This document shows positions 7,515 to 14,829 of a stretch of 62,490 nt of DNA, piece after piece (the stretch's first letter is position 1; each line of letters starts with the position of its first letter). The position numbers and the translations under genes are program-made. The notes under the pieces were generated by a model, which saw only the letters and a list, made by a program, of their open reading frames with translations, was not told the origin of the DNA and did no database searches. This stretch comes from Nitrospira sp. (lineage in GTDB: Bacteria; Nitrospirota; Nitrospiria; Nitrospirales; Nitrospiraceae): contig JACOEH010000025.1 of NCBI GenBank assembly GCA_024998685.1, positions 1 to 62,490 on the forward strand. Direction: 5' to 3'.

Positions 7515-8372
7515 GTGACGCAACATCGGGATGGAAGGAACGGCGAGCGCATCCCTACATCCGAACCACGGTATCGTCTTGCTGCAACCGGACGCCAAAA
7601 GGCTGAAGATCATCGACTCAGCCTCCTAGAAACAATTTTCGACCCGCTTTCTCGTCAACGGCGTGCCTTCGTTCAACCCGGCTGGCGCTGTCTCGAAGTC
7701 GGCGCAGGCCGCGGGTCCATGGCTGTGTGGCTGTCCCAGCGAGTCGGGATCAACGGTCGAGTCATGGCCACTGATGTCGATATCACGTACCTCAATCGGC
7801 TTGACCTTCCGAATCTCGAAGTCCGCCGGCACGACATCCTCAGTGATTCCTTGGATGCGCTGGATCCCGGCTCATTCGATCTTGTCTGTGCGCGGCTTAT
7901 GTTATTTTGGCTTGCCGGCAAACAGGAGATCGCCATCCGACGCATGGTGGAGTGTTTACGACCGGGTGGATGGCTTCTCGACGAGGATGGTGACTGGGGC
8001 GTGGTCGCTCCGGTAGACCCTTCTCATTCACACTACGAACTCTACCACCGCGTCTGGAAGAACGGCGAATGGTGGGCGGAGCGTGGCTACGATCCTATGT
8101 TTGGAAGAAAGCTACCGATGTTGTTCGAACGCTGTGGCTTGGTGAATATTCGCCACAAGGCGAGCGCATCGGTGGTCCGTGGAGGCAGTCCATGGGGACA
8201 GTGGTGGTTGCAAAGTCTGGAAGCGATACGTGCTTCCGAGCAGACCGACGGGAGCCTCACCGAGGAACGAGATAAAGAATACGGAGTGCTCACCGCCCCT
8301 TTGACCGACCCATCTTTTTGGTTTCTCAATGCACTGATCCATGCCTGTCGGGGCCAACGCGGCGTCTCCTAG
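7515..8372 (+). CDS. Class I SAM-dependent methyltransferase
   Basis: A 285-residue soluble protein. Motif I is clear at residues ~60-70 (CLEVGAGRGSMAVWL), followed by an acidic end of strand 2 (ATDVD), then FDLVCARLMLFWL and RMVECLRPGGWLLDEDGDWG, the standard order of a UbiE/Methyltransf_11-type fold. Substrate cannot be told; the long C-terminal part (residues 170-285) may form it. The start is uncertain: GTG 7515 is used here because no in-frame ATG lies close. Its last bases overlap the convergent ybgC gene by 4. Confidence 0.83.
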   Translation: MTQHRDGRNGERIPTSEPRYRLAATGRQKAEDHRLSLLETIFDPLSRQRRAFVQPGWRCLEVGAGRGSMAVWLSQRVGINGRVMATDVDITYLNRLDLPNLEVRRHDILSDSLDALDPGSFDLVCARLMLFWLAGKQEIAIRRMVECLRPGGWLLDEDGDWGVVAPVDPSHSHYELYHRVWKNGEWWAERGYDPMFGRKLPMLFERCGLVNIRHKASASVVRGGSPWGQWWLQSLEAIRASEQTDGSLTEERDKEYGVLTAPLTDPSFWFLNALIHACRGQRGVS

Positions 8373-8785
8373 CAGGATCGAGGCAGTATAGAAGGATGGG
8401 CCGCTGATTGGAGCGCAACAACCATGGCTCCGTCCAGACGCACGACTTTCCCGTTCCCGTCCGTCGCCGCCAACCGAGCCGAGCCTTTCACCACCACGCG
8501 GCCGCTCACCTTCTCGCGCACGACATGCGAAAATGTCAAAGCAGCCCGCGTCACATCGCCTACGTCCGTTTCGACGACCAACGTTTCTCCGTATCGGCCG
8601 GGCGAGCAATAGTCCACTTCGGCATGCACGACCACGAAGATGATGCCTTGTTTCATCAAGGCCGCAACTGAATACCCTCGCATTTCAAGGTATTCGGTAC
8701 GAGCCCGCTCAAAATACTTCAGATAATTGGCATAGTATACGACCCCACCGCAATCGGTGTCCTCGTAGTAAATACGAATTTCCAT
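8369..8785 (-). CDS. ybgC: YbgC-family acyl-CoA thioesterase (hot-dog fold)
   Basis: A 138-residue protein of usual length for 4-hydroxybenzoyl-CoA thioesterase-like proteins. The N-terminus carries the signature YYEDTDCGGVVYYANYL with the catalytic Asp, followed by FERARTEYL. In other bacteria YbgC hydrolyses acyl-CoA thioesters and often neighbours tol-pal genes, which are absent here. It is the last of three leftward genes (CARF protein, 108-residue protein, ybgC) and overlaps the methyltransferase end by 4 bp. Confidence 0.88.
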   Translation of the reverse strand: MEIRIYYEDTDCGGVVYYANYLKYFERARTEYLEMRGYSVAALMKQGIIFVVVHAEVDYCSPGRYGETLVVETDVGDVTRAALTFSHVVREKVSGRVVVKGSARLAATDGNGKVVRLDGAMVVALQSAAHPSILPRSC

Positions 8786-8812
8786 GAAGGCATATCGCTG
8801 ATAGCTTACTGC

Positions 8813-9139
8813 TTACCAAATTTTTGTCTTCTTCCTGTTTTCAGGCTCTTTTCTAATAGTGACCCAGTATTCCTCTCGGACATCGTCGTCAATTTCCATT
8901 GGTAGTCTTTCACCATACAATCGATCCTGTCCATTTTTCTTTGGGCCGGAAATCCAATACTCCTCTCCAGTTTCTATATCGTAGTAGTTTGCCTTAAACC
9001 CTGCTCCCTTCAACGTTTTGAAAGTCTTTCCATTGTAGTAGATCGACTTGCCTGCCCTAGAAAAAGTTACTCGACCAATTCTTGCCTCGCCGATTATTCC
9101 TCCAGCTTTGCATTCTATGTACATGATTCGGTTTTTCAC
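8813..9139 (-). CDS. Conserved 108-residue protein of unknown function (next to the CARF gene)
   Basis: A short basic protein starting MKNRIMYIECKAGG; ATG 9124 is an alternative start. Recognisable pieces are ARIGRVTFS, KTFKTLKG, FKANYYDIETGEEYW and WISGPKKNG. Similar small proteins are widespread and are sometimes mislabelled as 1-deoxy-D-xylulose-5-phosphate synthase; nothing here resembles that enzyme, which is far larger. Codon use is visibly more AT-rich than neighbours, hinting at transfer. It follows the CARF gene by only 17 bp on the same strand, so the two are probably co-transcribed. Confidence 0.8.
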   Translation of the reverse strand: MKNRIMYIECKAGGIIGEARIGRVTFSRAGKSIYYNGKTFKTLKGAGFKANYYDIETGEEYWISGPKKNGQDRLYGERLPMEIDDDVREEYWVTIRKEPENRKKTKIW

Positions 9140-9156
9140 TAACTTGCTACAAGCCT

Positions 9157-10413
9157 CTAGACCGCAAGAGTGGGAAACTTCGGCAGCGACGTCTCATTGA
9201 CACTGGACAGCTTGAGAACCACCTCGTAGAGCTGCTGCACTCGTTCTGATTTGATGGGTTCGAAACCGTGCCCCAACACTGCATGATTCGAGGCATCCAG
9301 CAACGGCTTCATCTTAGGCCATTCCCTGAGAAAGGCTTGCCCCAGTTGGTCGCCCAACCCGGCCAGCACGCGAAACTGGGCTTGAAGCGGCAGTTTGTAC
9401 TTGCCGTCGATATCTTCGAGATAACAAGCGCGGCAGATCTCTTGTAGCCCTTGCGGAAGCTGCTCGGGCGACACATCCCAACTCTTGATCTTGTGCGATT
9501 TATGAAGCCGGACTTGTGCGAATGCCTCGAGCGCACGAACGAGCGCGGTCATGGCCGCTTCAGGATCGCGGCCGGCGCGGAGCCTTCTTTCGGCATGGGC
9601 CAGCAAATCCAAGGATACAAATTCTTTGACTTCAGCGGGATCGAGAACGAGCTTTTCGAGGAAGCCGGCGTTGGCCTTGAGGGGGGGAAGTACCGCTTTC
9701 AATCCGGAAGGTCCGCCCCACAGCGAAGCCATCTCGAGCGCCTTGGTCGCGGTTTTCAATTTATCCCAAGCCTGGCGGTAATGAAACCGTTCCCACAACT
9801 CATAGCCCTCGGCTAAATCCTTCAATGCCCGATACAACGGCTTCTGCCCGCCACTTACTAATAGTTCTATATCGTGAAACATTTTAACGGCGGTATGAAA
9901 GAGACCTCGGTTGAACAACTCACATGCCTCTCGCCGCGACACCGTCCCCTGCTCATCCCACGGATTCGTTTGAGCCCAGACCCGCGTCTTGGAACCTAAC
10001 TCGACACGATCGCTCTCCGAACCTTCGCGTGCAGGAGCCAGTTCAACCACCCGAGAAGTCCACGGAAGCGCCACCAAGGTGAGCGCGCCCGCCATCGCAG
10101 CGGTCGCGCCGCTCAGATCCACGACCAGCTCCCCAGGCTGTATCCCCCATGTGCGTAAGAGATCCGGTAACGACCGCGCAATCGTCTGATAGGTGGACGG
10201 AAACTCCGTAGCATCGGCCACCACAATCCAATCCCACCGCCTCGGCATCTGTTGGATCTTCGGCTGGACGTCCGACTCCACCAAAGCCTTGCTCCCTTCA
10301 GGCAACACGAAACACAAGGTATCCGGGTTGAGCCTGTTGATCGAATAGACCGCCGACGCCGCGTCATCGACGAATGCGGTCACAAGCGTCTTGATGGATT
10401 GGTCTTGTGCCAT
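9157..10413 (-). CDS. CARF-HEPN protein of the TIGR02710 (Csm6-like) type, no CRISPR nearby
   Basis: A 418-residue protein. The N-terminal half looks like a CARF (Rossmann-like) sensor domain: strand TLVTAFVDDAA, then VVDLSGATAAMAGAL (residues ~93-107), the position where TIGR02710 proteins carry a D-x-TGGT-like ligand-binding loop. The C-terminal half is helical with RALEAFAQVRL and ends in NHAVLGHGFEP, the late histidine motif of these HEPN-type proteins. Such proteins bind cyclic oligoadenylates and cut RNA in type III CRISPR systems. No cas genes or repeats occur in the window, so it is an orphan. Assignment is by motif; activity is inferred. Confidence 0.75.
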   Translation of the reverse strand: MAQDQSIKTLVTAFVDDAASAVYSINRLNPDTLCFVLPEGSKALVESDVQPKIQQMPRRWDWIVVADATEFPSTYQTIARSLPDLLRTWGIQPGELVVDLSGATAAMAGALTLVALPWTSRVVELAPAREGSESDRVELGSKTRVWAQTNPWDEQGTVSRREACELFNRGLFHTAVKMFHDIELLVSGGQKPLYRALKDLAEGYELWERFHYRQAWDKLKTATKALEMASLWGGPSGLKAVLPPLKANAGFLEKLVLDPAEVKEFVSLDLLAHAERRLRAGRDPEAAMTALVRALEAFAQVRLHKSHKIKSWDVSPEQLPQGLQEICRACYLEDIDGKYKLPLQAQFRVLAGLGDQLGQAFLREWPKMKPLLDASNHAVLGHGFEPIKSERVQQLYEVVLKLSSVNETSLPKFPTLAV

Positions 10414-10560
10414 GGCGCGACGACTATATCATCGCATGCATGGGCGTTCAATTCGCTGCGGTTCAACCATACTCCCCTTGACGGTCATTCGAATGAGCCC
10501 TAGACTCCACAAGGATTCCCGATTCTCATCAGTGTCTCTTGCGCAGCAACGAGGTTTTCA

Positions 10561-10989
10561 ATGATCTGGTCGTACTGGTTGTTCATGGGATTAGTCCTTG
10601 CCGGCGCAGAAATGCTTTCGCCGGGGGGATTCTATCTCCTGTTCTTCGGCATTGCGGCATTGATCGTTGGTGCATTGGCCGGTCTGGGTATCGTGCAGAC
10701 TGCATGGCTGGAATGGCTGCTGTTCTCCATTCTGGCTGTCGTCTCGCTCCTGCTTTTCCGCGGCCCGCTGCTGCTATTGACCAAAAACACTCCGACTCAT
10801 GCGGTGGACAGCATGGTAGGAGAATCCGCCGTTCTACTTGACGATCTTCCCTCGGGGCACACAGGCAAGGCAGAATTGCGCGGTACGACGTGGACGACCC
10901 GCAACGAGGGGGACTCTCCGCTGGCCAAGGGGCAGCGCGCAATCGTAACAAAAGTGGACGGGTTGACGCTCTGGGTGAGATCCGAATAG
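10561..10989 (+). CDS. NfeD-family membrane protein
   Basis: A 142-residue protein with two or three membrane segments in residues 1-75 (WLFMGLVLAGAEML, FGIAALIVGALAGLG, LLFSILAVVSLLLF) and a C-terminal OB-fold-like soluble part ending TKVDGLTLWVRSE. This is the short NfeD1b type, which usually accompanies a stomatin/SPFH gene. The SPFH gene follows 27 bp downstream on the same strand, supporting joint function in membrane domain organisation. Confidence 0.9.
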   Translation: MIWSYWLFMGLVLAGAEMLSPGGFYLLFFGIAALIVGALAGLGIVQTAWLEWLLFSILAVVSLLLFRGPLLLLTKNTPTHAVDSMVGESAVLLDDLPSGHTGKAELRGTTWTTRNEGDSPLAKGQRAIVTKVDGLTLWVRSE

Positions 10990-11016
10990 CGAACCCTACT
11001 AAAACGAGGTGTGGGC

Positions 11017-11955
11017 ATGGAAGGTGGAATATTTGTCGTCGTCGTGCTGGCGGTGATCGTTTTAATCGTGATCGCGAAAACCGCCGTGGTCGTTCCTCAA
11101 CAGAGCGCCTACGTCGTGGAACGTTTGGGGAAATACAGTTCCACGCTTGACGCGGGATTCCACATTCTGGTGCCCTTTGTCGACGCAATCCGATACAAAC
11201 ACGTGCTGAAGGAAAACGCCGTCGATATTCCCGAACAGATATGCATTACGCGCGACAATGTCCAAGTCCATGTCGACGGAGTTCTGTACATGCGGGTTCT
11301 CAATCCGGAGCGGGCGTCTTACGGGATCAGCGACTACCAGTTTGCACTCACACAATTGGCCCAGACGGCGCTGCGAAGTGAGATCGGCAAGATCGAGTTG
11401 GACAAGACCTTTGAGGCCAGGACCACCATCAATGCGCAGGTCGTCAATGAATTGGACAAGGCTTCGGAACCCTGGGGCGTGAAAGTCCTTCGTTACGAGA
11501 TCAAGAACATCACTCCGCCGAAAGATGTGCTCAACGCAATGGAAAAGCAGATGCGCGCGGAACGAGAGAAACGTGCATTGATTTTGTCGTCGGAGGGAGA
11601 GCGCGACGCCGCGATCAATCAGGCCGAAGGTGAAAAGCAACAAGTGATCAAGGCGTCCGAAGCCAAGAAGCAGCAACAGATCAACGAAGCGGAAGGTGCT
11701 GCGGCTGCCATACTTGCCATTGCGCAGGCCACCGCTGAGGGGCTCCGCAAGGTCGCAGAATCCATCAAAGTCCCCGGAGGCCAAGAAGCCGTGCAACTTC
11801 GGGTCGCGGAGCAGTACATCGCCAAGTTCGGCGAACTTGCAAAGTCGAGCAACACACTGGTGCTTCCTGCCAGTGTTTCTGATGTCGGTTCGATGATCGC
11901 GCTGGCGATGAACGCCATGAAGCAGGCCGGAACTTCAGGTGCGGCAAAACCATGA
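11017..11955 (+). CDS. SPFH/stomatin-family membrane protein (QmcA-like)
   Basis: A 312-residue protein with a single N-terminal membrane anchor (FVVVVLAVIVLIVIA) and an SPFH domain (residues ~28-190; VVPQQSAYVVERLGKY, GISDYQFALTQLAQT). A helical tail rich in glutamine and alanine follows. ATG 11017 is preferred over GTG 11011 because GAGGT lies 7 bases before the ATG. It forms an operon with the NfeD gene. Family members oligomerise in membranes and affect protease and protein quality control; the role here is inferred. Confidence 0.9.
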   Translation: MEGGIFVVVVLAVIVLIVIAKTAVVVPQQSAYVVERLGKYSSTLDAGFHILVPFVDAIRYKHVLKENAVDIPEQICITRDNVQVHVDGVLYMRVLNPERASYGISDYQFALTQLAQTALRSEIGKIELDKTFEARTTINAQVVNELDKASEPWGVKVLRYEIKNITPPKDVLNAMEKQMRAEREKRALILSSEGERDAAINQAEGEKQQVIKASEAKKQQQINEAEGAAAAILAIAQATAEGLRKVAESIKVPGGQEAVQLRVAEQYIAKFGELAKSSNTLVLPASVSDVGSMIALAMNAMKQAGTSGAAKP

Positions 11956-12009
11956 GGATAAGGCCGCGCCATTTGACAGACTTGCACGCATCATCCTAGA
12001 ATCGCGACC

Positions 12010-12588
12010 ATGCAAACAATTGTTTTAACGGCTTTTGCGGACAGTGCCAGGGTCAAACAGCAGTTCGCACATGACCATGCCGATCGTATCGTGCAGGTCG
12101 CGACGCTCATCGCGAAAGCCTTCCATAACGGCAATAAGCTCCTCCTCTTCGGCAACGGCGGGAGCTCGACCGACGCGGCGCATATCGCGGCGGAGTTCGT
12201 GGGGCGATACAAGCGCGAGCGAGCACCCATGCCTGCCATCGCTCTGGCGACGGACATCGCCGCCATTACCTGCATCGCGAACGACTATGGGTATGAAGAA
12301 TTGTTTGCCCGCCAGGTGCGGGCGCACGGCCGGCAAGGCGACATTGCCGTCGGCATCAGCACGAGTGGGAATTCTCCAAACGTGCTGAAAGGTGTCGAGG
12401 CGGCCCGCGACTGTGGCTTGACCACGATTGCCTGGACCGGCGCCAACGGCGGCAAGCTGGCCGGGCTGGTCGATTATCCCTTCATCGTCCCCTCGACGGT
12501 CACATCTCGGATTCAAGAGAGTCACATCACGCTCGGCCACGTTTTGTGCGAACTGGTAGAGGATCATCTCCTTGGGAAAGCGTCCTGA
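12010..12588 (+). CDS. gmhA: Phosphoheptose isomerase (SIS domain)
   Basis: A 192-residue protein of normal GmhA length converting sedoheptulose 7-phosphate to D-glycero-manno-heptose 7-phosphate for LPS inner core. The SIS sugar-phosphate loops are visible: LLFGNGGSSTDAAHIAAEFVGRY (residues ~43-65) and ISTSGNSPNVL (~117-127), and near the end RIQESHITLGH with the active-site residues of GmhA. It starts a compact rightward cluster including the later heptose enzyme rfaE2. Confidence 0.93.
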   Translation: MQTIVLTAFADSARVKQQFAHDHADRIVQVATLIAKAFHNGNKLLLFGNGGSSTDAAHIAAEFVGRYKRERAPMPAIALATDIAAITCIANDYGYEELFARQVRAHGRQGDIAVGISTSGNSPNVLKGVEAARDCGLTTIAWTGANGGKLAGLVDYPFIVPSTVTSRIQESHITLGHVLCELVEDHLLGKAS

Positions 12589-13561
12589 TCGGACTTCCGT
12601 GACTCGGCCTCCTTCCTTGATTCCGCCGATCAATACGTCCGATCTGAAGACGTATCCGCTGAAAAGACGACACAGCAAGGTCAGACTCTCGGACTTGGCC
12701 GCGCCGTGGAAACGCGGGGGTGCGTTCTCGACATTCTATTCCCGTCTCCCGAACATCTTAGCGGTCAAGACATTACGGGCCGTCACCCAAGCCGTCGTGA
12801 AGGCGCATCGACGGCGTCGCCCCGTCATTGTCGGAATCGGCGCCCATGTGATCAAGGTGGGGCTGGCGCCGATCATTACGGACTTGATGGAACGACGGAT
12901 CATCACGGCAGTGGCCATGAACGGGGCGGGGATTATTCACGACTTCGAATTGGCCTTCATGGGCCATACCTCCGAAGAAGTCGATGCCGAGATCGATGAG
13001 GGTCGGTTCGGCATGGCGGAGGAAACAGGACGGATGCTGAATGAAGCCATCGTGCATGGCGCCAAAAACGGCCAAGGGTTGGGTGAGGCCATCGGCTGCT
13101 ACATCAACCAAACAGCCGATCAATTCCCGAATCGCGCCGTCAGTATTCTGTCAGCGGGCGCGCGACTCGGCATTCCGGTGACCGTGCATGTCGCGGTCGG
13201 GACCGACATTATCCACATGCATCCCTCGGCGGACGGTGCCGCCATCGGAGCGACTTCTCTCCTGGATTTCAGGCGTCTCACCGCCGTCGTCGCAGGAATG
13301 GAAGGCGGCGTCTATGTGAACATCGGCTCGGCCGTGGTTCTTCCGGAGGTCTTTTTAAAAACCCTGTCGTTAGGGAGAAACCTGGGCCATCCGATCGCGA
13401 ACATTACCACCGTGAACATGGATTTCCTCTCCCATTACCGGCCGCAGACCAACGTCGTGCGGCGCCCCACACAAAAGGGCGGGCACGGCTATTCCTTGAC
13501 CGGTCATCACGAAATCATGCTGCCGTTGCTCGCGGCAGCCGTGTTGGAGGAATTGGGATGA
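12572..13561 (+). CDS. Deoxyhypusine-synthase-like conserved protein in the heptose cluster
   Basis: A 329-residue protein recognised by VAMNGAGIIHDFELAFMG, then EVDAEIDEGRFGMAEETGR and a late block VNIGSAVVLPEVFLK followed by SLTGHHEIMLPLLAAA. Related bacterial proteins are usually labelled hypothetical or deoxyhypusine-synthase-like and often neighbour gmhA or rfaE. Bacteria lack the eIF5A substrate of true deoxyhypusine synthase, so that reaction is unlikely. The start used is TTG 12572, which overlaps the gmhA end by 17 bp and has AGAGGA 8 bases before; the N-terminal 20-40 residues are uncertain. Stop overlaps the next start (ATGA). Confidence 0.75.
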   Translation: MGKRPDRTSVTRPPSLIPPINTSDLKTYPLKRRHSKVRLSDLAAPWKRGGAFSTFYSRLPNILAVKTLRAVTQAVVKAHRRRRPVIVGIGAHVIKVGLAPIITDLMERRIITAVAMNGAGIIHDFELAFMGHTSEEVDAEIDEGRFGMAEETGRMLNEAIVHGAKNGQGLGEAIGCYINQTADQFPNRAVSILSAGARLGIPVTVHVAVGTDIIHMHPSADGAAIGATSLLDFRRLTAVVAGMEGGVYVNIGSAVVLPEVFLKTLSLGRNLGHPIANITTVNMDFLSHYRPQTNVVRRPTQKGGHGYSLTGHHEIMLPLLAAAVLEELG

Positions 13562-14253
13562 GACCCACCGCGTCCGCTCCAGACTTTTCGATACTCCTTT
13601 CTTCCGAAGAGCTACAGGCCCGTTGGCGGCACTTGAATGCACAACACTTCACCGGTTCACTCCGGCCGATCGAGATCGTCTGGAGTCGGCGCCTGACCGC
13701 CTCGGTCGGGATGTTTGCCTGTCGCCAGGGACCAAAAGCCTTCTACCCCCTCGCCAGCACTCACAGTCGGCGAGAAATTCGCCTCTCTCTCCCGCTGTTT
13801 GAACAGCTCGCCGCACGGACGCCATACGCGGAACAAGAACTACTCAACACCCTGGCGCATGAAATGATCCATCAATGGCAGTTCGATGTGCTGAAGCGTC
13901 GACCGGATCATGGCCTGGAATTTTTGCAAAAGACGACGCAGATCAATCGATCAGGGGAAGTGGCCGTGACGACATATCACTCGCTGGAGAAAGAAGTGAT
14001 GGCCTTATCGAAATTCGCCTGGCGATGCCGAGACTGCGGCCGTCTCTATCGCCGCCAACGGAGGACGATCGAACCAACGCGCCACCACTGCGGTGCCTGT
14101 CGCGGTGCTCTGCAGGAGCTCATATGCCGTGCACAACCCGTTTCCTGCCGGACCCCATCTCGCATGGCTCTCCCCCCGCGCAGAACGAATTCATCCGTTC
14201 CACCGGACGGATGCGATCGAGCACTCGAACAATTGACACTTCCATTGAGTTGA
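13558..14253 (+). CDS. SprT-like zinc metallopeptidase-type protein
   Basis: A 231-residue protein. Residues ~95-120 contain LNTLAHEMIHQWQ, the HExxH zinc site of SprT/Spartan-like proteins, followed by a third ligand candidate in DHGLEF. A zinc ribbon sits at residues ~148-180 (CRDCGRLY and CGACRG). Spartan relatives in eukaryotes cut DNA-protein crosslinks; in bacteria the role is little known. The ATG overlaps the stop of the previous gene, indicating translational coupling in the gmhA cluster. Confidence 0.85.
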   Translation: MRPTASAPDFSILLSSEELQARWRHLNAQHFTGSLRPIEIVWSRRLTASVGMFACRQGPKAFYPLASTHSRREIRLSLPLFEQLAARTPYAEQELLNTLAHEMIHQWQFDVLKRRPDHGLEFLQKTTQINRSGEVAVTTYHSLEKEVMALSKFAWRCRDCGRLYRRQRRTIEPTRHHCGACRGALQELICRAQPVSCRTPSRMALPPRRTNSSVPPDGCDRALEQLTLPLS

Positions 14254-14346
14254 TTCCGAAACATCAGAGGGCTGGATTACCAGCCAGGTCCAAACCTGTG
14301 CCCTCTCTTTCCCTTTTGGAGGACAGCCAAGTATGATGGAGTGACG

Positions 14347-14826
14347 ATGACGAAGCTTCTGTCGCAAGAGGACCTTCTTTCCAAACTTTCAGTTGAACGT
14401 GCTGAAGGCAAGCGTATCGTCTTTACAAACGGCTGTTTCGATTTGATGCATATCGGGCACACGCGTTATCTGCAGGCGTCCAAAGCGCTCGGCGACGTCC
14501 TGGTCGTCGGTGTCAACAGTGACGCCTCGGTCCGTGCGCTGGACAAGGCACCCGACCGACCGATCGTCCCTGAAGCCCAACGGGCCGAGGTGCTGGCTGC
14601 CTTAGGCTGTGTGGATTTTGTGGTCATGTTCGACGAATCGGACCCGCTCCAGCTCATCACGGCCATTCAACCGGACGTCCTGGTCAAGGGCGGGGATTGG
14701 ACGATCGATCGGATCGTCGGCCGGGACATTGTCGAAGCGCGTGGAGGTGTGATCAAAACGATCCCGCTGGTTCCCGGTCTCTCCACAACCGGCCTTCTTC
14801 AACGCATCCGGTCAACCACGAAGTGA
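14347..14826 (+). CDS. rfaE2: D-glycero-beta-D-manno-heptose 1-phosphate adenylyltransferase
   Basis: A 159-residue stand-alone version of the C-terminal half of HldE. The nucleotidyltransferase motif FTNGCFDLMHIGHTRYL (residues ~26-42) carries the HxGH site, and VKGGDW plus GRDIVEARGG mark the other active-site loops. It makes ADP-heptose for LPS core. ATG 14347 is preferred; GTG 14341 would add two residues. The kinase half (HldE N-domain) and GmhB are not in the window. It is 3 bp upstream of mfd. Confidence 0.92.
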   Translation: MTKLLSQEDLLSKLSVERAEGKRIVFTNGCFDLMHIGHTRYLQASKALGDVLVVGVNSDASVRALDKAPDRPIVPEAQRAEVLAALGCVDFVVMFDESDPLQLITAIQPDVLVKGGDWTIDRIVGRDIVEARGGVIKTIPLVPGLSTTGLLQRIRSTTK

Positions 14827-14829
14827 TGT

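Noticed and set aside
8813-9139. Label of 1-deoxy-D-xylulose-5-phosphate synthase sometimes given to such small proteins
   Set aside because: The true enzyme is about 600 residues with a thiamine-diphosphate site; nothing of this is present.
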